A stretch of DNA of 64,000 nt from Halanaerobium saccharolyticum (GTDB taxonomy: Bacteria; Bacillota; Halanaerobiia; Halanaerobiales; Halanaerobiaceae): assembly GCF_004362045.1 (NCBI RefSeq), contig NZ_SNWX01000003.1, positions 124,001 to 188,000 of the forward strand, read 5' to 3'. Below the pieces are notes generated by a model that was not told the origin of the DNA, searched no databases, and worked only from the letters and a program-made list of their open reading frames with translations. The translations under genes and the position numbers were made by a program. The stretch's first letter is position 1, and every line of letters starts with the position of its first letter. Below, in pieces: positions 53,303-60,328 of this stretch.

Positions 53303-53884
53303 ATGAGTTTAAAGAAATTAAAAATAACAAGTATTATACTATTAATTGTATTTTTAGCTGTTTCTTCTGCAGCTGCTAAATCACTCTGGAGTGATAATTC
53401 TAAAGATTTATATCAGGATTATCCAGATTATGAAATGGGTGATATTATCACTGTGGTTATTGAAGAAGATGCAAGTGCTATTCAGAGTGCTAATTCTGAT
53501 ACCAGTCAGGGCAGCGAATATAATGCTGAAGGTGGTGGATTGTTAGATTTTATTCCATTTCTTGATTTTAGTTACTCTGATTCTGAATCAGCAGATGGAC
53601 AGACTCAGAGAAGTGGGACTCTGGAGGCAGATATTACTACTGAGGTAGTTGAGCTAAGAGATAACGGAAATTTAAAGATTAAGGGAAAAAAAAGAGTCAA
53701 AATAAATGGAGAAATTCAGACTATTATTTTAGAAGGTGTAATCAGACCTCAGGATATAAATTTTGATAATGAGGTTTCTTCAAAAAGAGTGAGTAATGCC
53801 AATATAGAATATGAAGGTAAGGGTGTTGTTGGAGATAAGCAGGATCCAGGAGTTTTAACCAGAGTATTCAATTTTATTTTTTAA
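53303..53884 (+). CDS. flgH: Flagellar L-ring protein FlgH without a lipobox
   Basis: A 193-residue FlgH: SLWSDNSKDLYQDY, GDIITVVIEEDASA, ELRDNGNLKIKGKKRVKINGE, LEGVIRPQDI and a C-terminal GVLTRVFNFIF match the family. In most bacteria FlgH is an outer-membrane lipoprotein; here the signal peptide ends in SSAAAK and the protein has no Cys at all, so lipid anchoring is impossible. The ring must attach to the outer membrane otherwise. AGTGAGGTG lies before the ATG. Confidence 0.93.
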   Translation: MSLKKLKITSIILLIVFLAVSSAAAKSLWSDNSKDLYQDYPDYEMGDIITVVIEEDASAIQSANSDTSQGSEYNAEGGGLLDFIPFLDFSYSDSESADGQTQRSGTLEADITTEVVELRDNGNLKIKGKKRVKINGEIQTIILEGVIRPQDINFDNEVSSKRVSNANIEYEGKGVVGDKQDPGVLTRVFNFIF

Positions 53885-53905
53885 GTATTTGAAAGAAGGG
53901 ATAGT

Positions 53906-55039
53906 TTGTTTATTTTAAAAAAGAGAGATACTTCAATTATTTTTTTAATTATAATAATTTCGGCCTGTATATTGTTCGGTACTGCAGCTGCAGCTAATAA
54001 TCCGGTAGTGGAAATTGGTAATATCACCAGAATCAAAGGACAGCGTGTAAATCAGTTGATTGGCTATGGTATTGTAGTTGGTCTTAATGGGAGTGGAGAC
54101 TCCAATCGAAGTCAGGCTACAGTGCAGAGTGTTGCCAATATGCTGCAGAATTTCGGGGTTAATGTTACTGATAGTCAGGTTGCAAGTCAGAATATAGCTG
54201 CAGTTATGGTGACAGCAGAGCTTCCAGCTGTTGCTCATAATGGTGATCCTCTGGACATTACAGTGAGTTCGATTGGTGACGCGGATAGTTTAATGGGGGG
54301 GACTTTACTTTTGACCCCACTGCAGGCTCCTAATGGAGAAATTTATGCTTCTGCCCAGGGACCAATTTCAGTTGGTGGATATAGTGTTGGAGGTGGTGGT
54401 AATTCTGAACAGATGAACCACCCTACTGTGGGTAAGATTCCAGGAGGAGCTCTGGTTGAAAAGGAAATTAGTTCTACCCTTAATGGAAAAAATCTGACCT
54501 ATGTACTTTCCAATCCTAATTTTGAAACAGCAAGCAAGATTGCAACAACAATCAACAGTAATTTTGGTGATGGTACAGCCCGGGCGACAAATGCTTCTAC
54601 AATCAATATTTCCATGCCTGATAATTTTAATTATGGTATGGTTGATTTTATTGCTGAGGTCAACGGTTTACAAGTAACACCTGCTATTGAAGCCCGAGTA
54701 GTTATTGATGAGAGAACTGGTACTGTAGTTTTCAGTCATAATGTTCGTATTTCAACAGTTGCAGTAGCACATGGTAATTTATCTGTAAGTATTACAACTG
54801 AGGAACAGGTTTCTCAGCCACCTGCATTTAGTGAAGGAGAAACTACAGTGACTGAAGATGTTCAGATTGATGTTGAACAGGGACAGGAAAGTAATATGCT
54901 AATTGTCAGTCAGGAAAATACTATTGAAGACCTTGTAACCGCTTTAAATGCAATTGGAGCCACACCACGAGATATTATTTCGATTATCCAGAAAATTGAT
55001 GCAGCTGGCGCCCTGCATGCAGAACTAGAAATACAATAG
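53906..55039 (+). CDS. flgI: Flagellar P-ring protein FlgI
   Basis: A 377-residue periplasmic ring protein. Signal peptide (about 10-32, ending in AAAANN) and the family core: RIKGQRVNQLIGYGIVVGLNGSGDS, NIAAVMVTAELPAVAHNGDPLDI, IDERTGTVVFSHNVRIS and a C-terminal IGATPRDIISIIQKIDAAGALHAELEI. The TTG start follows GAAGGG. Together with FlgA and FlgH it shows that this flagellum crosses peptidoglycan and an outer membrane. Confidence 0.95.
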   Translation: MFILKKRDTSIIFLIIIISACILFGTAAAANNPVVEIGNITRIKGQRVNQLIGYGIVVGLNGSGDSNRSQATVQSVANMLQNFGVNVTDSQVASQNIAAVMVTAELPAVAHNGDPLDITVSSIGDADSLMGGTLLLTPLQAPNGEIYASAQGPISVGGYSVGGGGNSEQMNHPTVGKIPGGALVEKEISSTLNGKNLTYVLSNPNFETASKIATTINSNFGDGTARATNASTINISMPDNFNYGMVDFIAEVNGLQVTPAIEARVVIDERTGTVVFSHNVRISTVAVAHGNLSVSITTEEQVSQPPAFSEGETTVTEDVQIDVEQGQESNMLIVSQENTIEDLVTALNAIGATPRDIISIIQKIDAAGALHAELEIQ

Positions 55040-55090
55040 CAGCTGTTATCTGCTATAGTCACTACTATTTTCGAAAAAGAAGGTGGTAAA

Positions 55091-55417
55091 ATGATAGAGT
55101 TAAACAATAATTATCATCAGATTGCTCAATATAAATTAAATAATCAGCAGCAAATCCAGGCTCAAAATAAAATAAATTCTTCTAAAAAAAGCGAAGAAAA
55201 ACTGGAAAAAGTTGCTGAGGAGTTCAGTTCAATATTTATTGAAAAGATGTTTTCAGCCATGAAAAAAACCCTCTCAGATGAAAAAATGATTGATGGTGGC
55301 TATGCAGAGGATGTCTTTTCTGATATGCTGTATAGAGAATACAGTCAGATGGCCGGAAAACAGGGAATGCTGACTGAACTTAATCAGGCTCTGGTTGAGC
55401 AGTTAAAAAATTCCTGA
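55091..55417 (+). CDS. flgJ: Rod-binding protein FlgJ (N-terminal domain only)
   Basis: A 108-residue protein equal to the rod-binding N-terminal half of FlgJ (VAEEFSSIFIEKMFSAMKKTL, GGYAEDVFSDMLYREYSQMAGKQGMLTEL). The C-terminal peptidoglycan hydrolase of the enterobacterial protein is missing, as in many groups; a separate enzyme must open the wall. It is the last gene of the flagellar cluster. GAAGGTGG precedes the ATG. Confidence 0.92.
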   Translation: MIELNNNYHQIAQYKLNNQQQIQAQNKINSSKKSEEKLEKVAEEFSSIFIEKMFSAMKKTLSDEKMIDGGYAEDVFSDMLYREYSQMAGKQGMLTELNQALVEQLKNS

Positions 55418-55459
55418 TTTATTATAAACATAGTGTAAAAGTTAGTGTAAAATAATATT

Positions 55460-55488
55460 TTGACAATATAATCTAACTGATGTATAAT
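55460..55488 (+). promoter_or_regulatory. Consensus sigma-A promoter for the trpP-like gene
   Basis: TTGACA (55460-55465), a 17-base spacer and TATAAT (55483-55488). The transcript would start near 55495, leaving a leader of about 76 bases that contains the triplet repeats described next. Confidence 0.9.
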
Positions 55489-55510
55489 GATATACAATTA
55501 GAAAAGCTAA

Positions 55511-55581
55511 TAGAGATTAGCTTAGAAATTAGATGAGACTAGTAAAAACAAAAAGGAGAGATGAGTTGAGATGAGAATTAG
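55511..55581 (+). promoter_or_regulatory. Probable TRAP-binding leader (eleven G/TAG triplets) over the trpP ribosome site
   Basis: Eleven GAG or TAG triplets start at 55513, 55518, 55523, 55530, 55535, 55540, 55558, 55563, 55568, 55573 and 55579. Seven of the ten spacers are two bases, one is three and one four; a longer gap splits the row six plus five. The second group covers the ribosome site (GGAGAG) and the start codon. Bacillus TRAP, an 11-mer, binds eleven such repeats when tryptophan is plentiful and blocks trpP translation. A hairpin AAGCTAAT/ATTAGCTT (55504-55511, 55516-55523) overlaps the first repeats. Confidence 0.65.
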
Positions 55582-56104
55582 TACAAAAGATCTAGCACAG
55601 GCGGCTTTGTTGGTAGCGATAGGATTTATTTTACATGCCTTTTTCCCACCAATTGTAATGGGGATGAAACCTGATTTTGCTTTAGCGATGATGTTTATTT
55701 TATTGATCATTAAACAGGATTTTAAATTAGGTTTTCTTGTAGCAGTATCTACTGGAATTTTTACTGCTCTTACTACAGGTTTTCCTGGAGGACAGGTGGC
55801 AAATATGGTTGATAAACTATTAACTTTTCTGATAGTTTATCCTTTGATTCCAATTATAGTTAAACTGCCATCCAGAAGATTATCTACAGGAATTATAACA
55901 GCATTTGGTACAATGTTAAGTGGAGGAATCTTCCTCGGAACAGCTGCTTTGTTAGTTGGTTTACCCGGACCATTTACTGTTTTATTTTCTACAGTAGTAA
56001 TCCCGGCAGCAGTTGTTAATACCATAACAGCAGTTATAGTCTTTAGTGTAGTTGATTTTGCAATGGATGTGGAAGTAGAAGGTACTGAAAACGAAGCTGT
56101 ATAA
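55571..56104 (+). CDS. trpP: TrpP-like tryptophan transporter
   Basis: A 177-residue integral membrane protein of the tryptophan transporter TrpP family (PF17099), with about five helices. LAQAALLVAIGFILHAFFPPIVMGMKPDFALAMMFI and TALTTGFPGGQVANMVDKLLT in outline are the family's features. It is probably the substrate-binding (S-like) component of tryptophan uptake. It has its own strong promoter, a leader with TRAP-like repeats and a terminator, so it is a separate unit wedged after the flagellar genes. Confidence 0.88.
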   Translation: MRISTKDLAQAALLVAIGFILHAFFPPIVMGMKPDFALAMMFILLIIKQDFKLGFLVAVSTGIFTALTTGFPGGQVANMVDKLLTFLIVYPLIPIIVKLPSRRLSTGIITAFGTMLSGGIFLGTAALLVGLPGPFTVLFSTVVIPAAVVNTITAVIVFSVVDFAMDVEVEGTENEAV

Positions 56105-56118
56105 TTTTGATTTTATTT

Positions 56119-56149
56119 AACCTCTCATTTTTTGGGAGGTTATTTTTTT
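56119..56149 (+). terminator. Intrinsic terminator of trpP
   Basis: AACCTCTC (56119-56126) pairs with GGGAGGTT (56134-56141, two T-G pairs at most), followed by ATTTTTTT. Confidence 0.9.
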
Positions 56150-56178
56150 GTCTTTTTAATGAAATTTTAATCAGATTT

Positions 56179-56238
56179 TAGTTGCATACTCAACTAAAAT
56201 CTGATATTATGTTACCAAGATAGTTGAGTCTGCAACTA
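56179..56238 (+). promoter_or_regulatory. marR promoter with two identical operators
   Basis: TAGTTG-N6-CAACTA occurs at 56179-56196 and again at 56221-56238, centres 42 bp (about four helical turns) apart. A promoter TTGCAT (56182-56187), 17-base spacer, TATTAT (56205-56210) has its -35 inside the first site, and the second lies just downstream of the start point. Such a layout fits autorepression by the MarR-type protein encoded at 56259. Confidence 0.75.
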
Positions 56239-56258
56239 AATTTCAGAGAGGTGAAAGA

Positions 56259-56693
56259 ATGAGAATTGATGCTCCAATTGGAAAATGGATTGCTAAATTG
56301 TATAAAGATCATGATCAATTTGTTGATAATTTGCTGGCGGATTATAATTTAAATCACAGTGAAGGAAATTTACTTGTTTATTTATACAAAGATGGAGATG
56401 GGATTAGTCAAAACAAACTAAAGGAAAATTTAGCAGTAGACAAAGCTACAATTTCGAGGGCCATCTATTCACTAATTGAAAAAGATTATTTAAAGAAAAG
56501 AAAATCTCCAGAAGACGGTAGAGTTAATTTAATTTATTTAAGTGAAAAAGCAGAGGCTGTCAAAGAAGAAATAAATGATATTTATCAGCAGTGGTTTCAA
56601 ATTTTTATTGATAAAATAGGAGAAAAAGAAGCTAAAAGAGTACTTGATAATTTAAAAAAGATGTATCAGATTGTTAAAAATAGAGACAATTAG
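56259..56693 (+). CDS. MarR-family transcriptional regulator
   Basis: A 144-residue winged-helix regulator. The DNA-binding part (about 35-95) includes ISQNKLKENLAVDKATISRAIYSLIEKDYLKKRKSPEDGRVNLIYLS in outline, with the wing DGR motif typical of MarR. AGAGAGGTGA precedes the ATG. Two palindromes in its promoter are the likely binding sites. It is the first gene of an operon with an RND exporter, a LolA-like protein and an outer-membrane protein, which it probably controls in response to a small toxic or lipophilic ligand. Confidence 0.88.
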   Translation: MRIDAPIGKWIAKLYKDHDQFVDNLLADYNLNHSEGNLLVYLYKDGDGISQNKLKENLAVDKATISRAIYSLIEKDYLKKRKSPEDGRVNLIYLSEKAEAVKEEINDIYQQWFQIFIDKIGEKEAKRVLDNLKKMYQIVKNRDN

Positions 56694-56736
56694 TTATCAT
56701 TAATTTCGGGTACTGCAAAAATTGGAGGATAATAAA

Positions 56737-59421
56737 ATGGAAAAGATATTAAAACACAATAAATTAATAATCACTGTAATTTTTTTAATAACCTTATTTT
56801 TTTTATTTCAGCTGCCTGATCTAGAAATAAATAATGATATTGAAGTTTTTCTGCCTGATAATAATCCGGTTAAAATGAGTAATAATCAGTTAAAAGATAT
56901 TTTTGGAGCAAGTGAAGGGCTGGTAACCGCAGTTAAGTTTGATCAGGGATCAATATTTGAAACTAAAAACCTTAAAGTTATTAAAAATTTAACAGCAGAA
57001 ATCGAAAAGCTAAAAAATGTTGAGGAAGTTCGTTCTCTCACTAATGTAGATTATATTGAAGGTACAGCGGAAGGAATGATTGTTGAACCACTGGTTAAAG
57101 ATTTACCCCGGAGTGAAAGTGAAATAATCAATTTAAAAGAAAAAGTTTTAAGTTGGGATCTTTATCAGAACAATCTTTATTCTAAAGATTTTAAGTCAAC
57201 ACAGCTTTTAATAACTCTCAGTAAAAAATTAAGTGCAGATGAAGAAAGCAGAGTGTTTTATCAGGTAAAAAAAATTGTAGATAGTTATCAGGATCAGGGA
57301 GTTGAAACTTATATTTCTGGGTCTACAGCAGTGAATGTCTTAATGGGAGATCATATGATTCAGGATATACGATTTTTGATCCCAATTATAACATTTGTTT
57401 TAATTTTGACCTTATATCTATTTTTTCAAAAAATATTACCTGTCTTATTGGTTATGTTAACAGTAAGTATCAGCACCATCTGGGCTGTTGGGTTAATGGC
57501 CTATCTTGGTATAAATTTGACTCTTGTTTCGACAGTGATCCCGGTTCTTTTACTGGCGGTTGGCAGTGCTTATGGAATTCATATTTTAAGTCACTATTAT
57601 GATGGTCTGGCAGAATTAGATAAGGATTTTACAGCGGAAAAAAATAAAGAAATTATTATTTCCACAATTAATCATCTGGGAAAACCAGTTTTTTTAGCTG
57701 CCCTAACTACTTTTGTTGGTTTTGGTTCTCTTGCTTCCAGCAAGATAGTTCCAATCAAAACTTTTGGTATCTTTACGGCAATTGGTATTATAGCTGCTTT
57801 TTTAATGGCTCTATTTTTAATCCCATCTTTACTGATGCTAAATAGATTATCTAAAAAAAATAATAATTTCAATAAATTGAATCATTTTGAATCATTAATT
57901 TTTAGTCTTCATAATTTTTATAGTAAAAGACGAATTACAATTATTATAACTGCTGTATTAATTGTTATAATTTCTGTTATGGGTTTTAATAAAATAGTTG
58001 TTGATACACCTTTGATTGAAATGTTTAAAGAAAGTAGTGAAATAAGACAGGCAGATAATTTTATTAATAATAATTTTGCTGGCACAAATATTATGAAGGT
58101 TTTAATAGAAGGAGAAGAGAGAGGGAGTCTAAATAATCCGAAAATTTTAACTGAAATGGATAACTTACAGCAAAATTTAGAAAGTGATTTTGTTTCAGTA
58201 GGGAAGGCTACATCTATTAGTGATTATATTAAAAGAATGAACCAGGTGCTGCATTATCCAGCAGCCAATACAAAATCGCAGACCGGAAATAAGGGCAGTA
58301 CAAATGATGATACTGCTGAGGACACTTCATCCTTTTACCAGGGTGACAGCTCCGAAGATAATGAGGATAATAATGAAAAGACAACTTCTTCTTTTTATAA
58401 AAGCTCAGACTCAAGTTCGAAAGCAGGTTCAAGTTTTTATCAGGAAAATGAAGAAGAAAGTCAGAATCAAATTCAAAAACAAATAATTGAAGGGCCTGAT
58501 AAAGAGAAAAAGATTTCTGAATTAAAATTTATAAAACTATTAAGCAGTGCTATTGCAAGAGGGGAGAAGTTAAACTTAACAGCTGCCGAAATGGTTGAAC
58601 TTTTAAAAGTAGAAATGAATTATAATGGGGCAGCATATTATGAAATTCCAAATGATTTAAAAAAATATGGAGCTGAATCAATGGAGGATTTAAGCAATTT
58701 AATTTCCCAATATTTACTTCTTTATTCCGGGAGTGTTGATGATTTAATCAATAATCAGTTGGAACCAGATAAAGCACAGATGCTGGTTCAAATTAAAGAT
58801 CCCAGTAATATAACAGCTTTTAAAATAAAAAAGAAAATAGATAATTACAGCAGCCAGAACTTTCCTGAAGGCTATAAAACAACTGTTTCCGGATATGCAA
58901 CAATGGCTCTGGAAGCAAATAGATTAATTGTAGGCAGTCAGATAAGAAGTATTGCAATTTCCTTTTTGATAGTATTTATTATCGTAGCTTTATCATTTAA
59001 ATCAATTATTGCTGGTATATATGGAATTATACCGCTGGCATTTTCCCTGATTATCAATTTTGGTTTAATGGGTCACTTTGGAATTAAATTAGATGTTGGA
59101 ACAGCAATGGTTGCTTCAATCGCAATCGGGATTGGGGTAGACTATACTATTCATTTTCTGCACAGTTATCATCAAAATAGATTGAAAAATGAGGACTTAC
59201 ATCAGGTAACAAGAGATACTTTAGCTTCTACAGGTAAGGCAATTATCTTTAATGCAATTTCTGTAGCAGCAGGGTTTTTGGTGCTTTTATTTTCGAACTT
59301 TTATCCTCTTGTTTATCTGGGATTATTAGTAGCAGTAACTATGTTTACATCTTCACTTGCTTCAATGACAATTTTACCACTATTATTAAATCTATTTAAA
59401 CCAAAGTTTATTAAAAAATAA
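56737..59421 (+). CDS. RND/MMPL-superfamily exporter with SSFY-repeat insertion
   Basis: An 894-residue exporter of the MMPL/HpnN-like RND group. First helix (about 10-26), extracytoplasmic loop 1 (about 27-200), a block of five helices (about 208-375), a seventh helix (about 400-418), loop 2 (about 420-740), and a second block of five helices to the end; ASIAIGIGVDYTIHFLH is typical. Loop 2 carries a disordered Ser/Asp/Glu/Asn-rich insertion (about 508-590) with SSFY at 531-534, 551-554 and 565-568. The ATG at 56737 follows TTGGAGGAT. It is expected to move lipids or lipophilic compounds; there is no adaptor or TolC gene nearby. Confidence 0.85.
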   Translation: MEKILKHNKLIITVIFLITLFFLFQLPDLEINNDIEVFLPDNNPVKMSNNQLKDIFGASEGLVTAVKFDQGSIFETKNLKVIKNLTAEIEKLKNVEEVRSLTNVDYIEGTAEGMIVEPLVKDLPRSESEIINLKEKVLSWDLYQNNLYSKDFKSTQLLITLSKKLSADEESRVFYQVKKIVDSYQDQGVETYISGSTAVNVLMGDHMIQDIRFLIPIITFVLILTLYLFFQKILPVLLVMLTVSISTIWAVGLMAYLGINLTLVSTVIPVLLLAVGSAYGIHILSHYYDGLAELDKDFTAEKNKEIIISTINHLGKPVFLAALTTFVGFGSLASSKIVPIKTFGIFTAIGIIAAFLMALFLIPSLLMLNRLSKKNNNFNKLNHFESLIFSLHNFYSKRRITIIITAVLIVIISVMGFNKIVVDTPLIEMFKESSEIRQADNFINNNFAGTNIMKVLIEGEERGSLNNPKILTEMDNLQQNLESDFVSVGKATSISDYIKRMNQVLHYPAANTKSQTGNKGSTNDDTAEDTSSFYQGDSSEDNEDNNEKTTSSFYKSSDSSSKAGSSFYQENEEESQNQIQKQIIEGPDKEKKISELKFIKLLSSAIARGEKLNLTAAEMVELLKVEMNYNGAAYYEIPNDLKKYGAESMEDLSNLISQYLLLYSGSVDDLINNQLEPDKAQMLVQIKDPSNITAFKIKKKIDNYSSQNFPEGYKTTVSGYATMALEANRLIVGSQIRSIAISFLIVFIIVALSFKSIIAGIYGIIPLAFSLIINFGLMGHFGIKLDVGTAMVASIAIGIGVDYTIHFLHSYHQNRLKNEDLHQVTRDTLASTGKAIIFNAISVAAGFLVLLFSNFYPLVYLGLLVAVTMFTSSLASMTILPLLLNLFKPKFIKK

Positions 59422-59449
59422 AGTTAAATAATAAGAGGAGGAATTAAAA

Positions 59450-60265
59450 ATGAGAAAAATATTAGATTATCGATACACCTTAGTTTTATTAACTGTTTTG
59501 ATGGTTTTTACAGTTTCATTCTCAGCTACAGCCATTAATGGGCGTGAGGTAATGGAGAGAGTAGAAGATAGAAAGAGTGGAGAAACTCAGCATGCTCTGC
59601 TCGGGATGGATCTCATTGATCAGGAAGGTAATGTCAGAGCAAGAGTTGTAGAAATCTGGTCTCAGGAAAATAAAAATAATTTAAGGGAAAGTGTAATGGT
59701 TTTTCATGAGCCAGCGTCCATTGAAGGGACTCGTTTTTTACAGATAGAAAATAAAAATTCAGATGATGATCAGTGGATCTATTTACCTGATTTAGGAAGA
59801 GTTCGAAGGATTGCTGGGGGTCAGGGTAGTGATTCCTTTATGGGAACAGATTTTACCTATGATGATTTAAAATCTAGAGATATTAATGATTTTAAATATG
59901 AATTGCTGCGGGAAGAAAAATTTAATGGTTACCAGACCTATGTAGTAGAGGCAGTACCAAAAAACCCAGCAGCTGAACAGTATGCAAAAACAATTTCCTG
60001 GGTCACAAAAAAACATTATATTCCAATTAAATTGGAAATGTATGATAAAGAAAGCCAGAAACTGTATAAAGTGATGACAGTTAATAGTGAGATCCAAAAA
60101 ATTGATGGGATCTGGACTGCATTTTCTGCCACAATGGAAAATTTAGAAACAGGTCACAGTACGCGCTTATATATTCAGCAGCGCGGTGGTAATTATCTGC
60201 TGGAATATAATAAGAATATTGATGACAGCAGGTTTACTCAACAGTTCCTTAGAACGGGAAGATAA
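59450..60265 (+). CDS. LolA-like outer-membrane lipoprotein-sorting protein
   Basis: A 271-residue protein of the outer membrane lipoprotein-sorting family (LolA-like fold, PF17131 type). Signal peptide (about 10-28, cleavage near SATA). The typical run IYLPDLGRVRRIAGGQGSDSFMGTDFTYDDL and the later VTKKHYIPIKLEMYDKESQKLYKV are clear. Members accompany RND/MMPL exporters and are thought to carry a lipid or hydrophobic substrate across the periplasm. GAGGAGGAA precedes the ATG; it lies 28 bp behind the exporter. Confidence 0.88.
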   Translation: MRKILDYRYTLVLLTVLMVFTVSFSATAINGREVMERVEDRKSGETQHALLGMDLIDQEGNVRARVVEIWSQENKNNLRESVMVFHEPASIEGTRFLQIENKNSDDDQWIYLPDLGRVRRIAGGQGSDSFMGTDFTYDDLKSRDINDFKYELLREEKFNGYQTYVVEAVPKNPAAEQYAKTISWVTKKHYIPIKLEMYDKESQKLYKVMTVNSEIQKIDGIWTAFSATMENLETGHSTRLYIQQRGGNYLLEYNKNIDDSRFTQQFLRTGR

Positions 60266-60328
60266 ATTTCGGTCTCATCAGTTAAACAAAGAAAGAGATA
60301 AAATACTATCTAATAGGGAAGTGATATA

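Noticed and set aside
56119-56149. trpP terminator hairpin as part of a trp attenuator
   Set aside because: It lies after the trpP stop, not in the leader, and has the form of a plain terminator.
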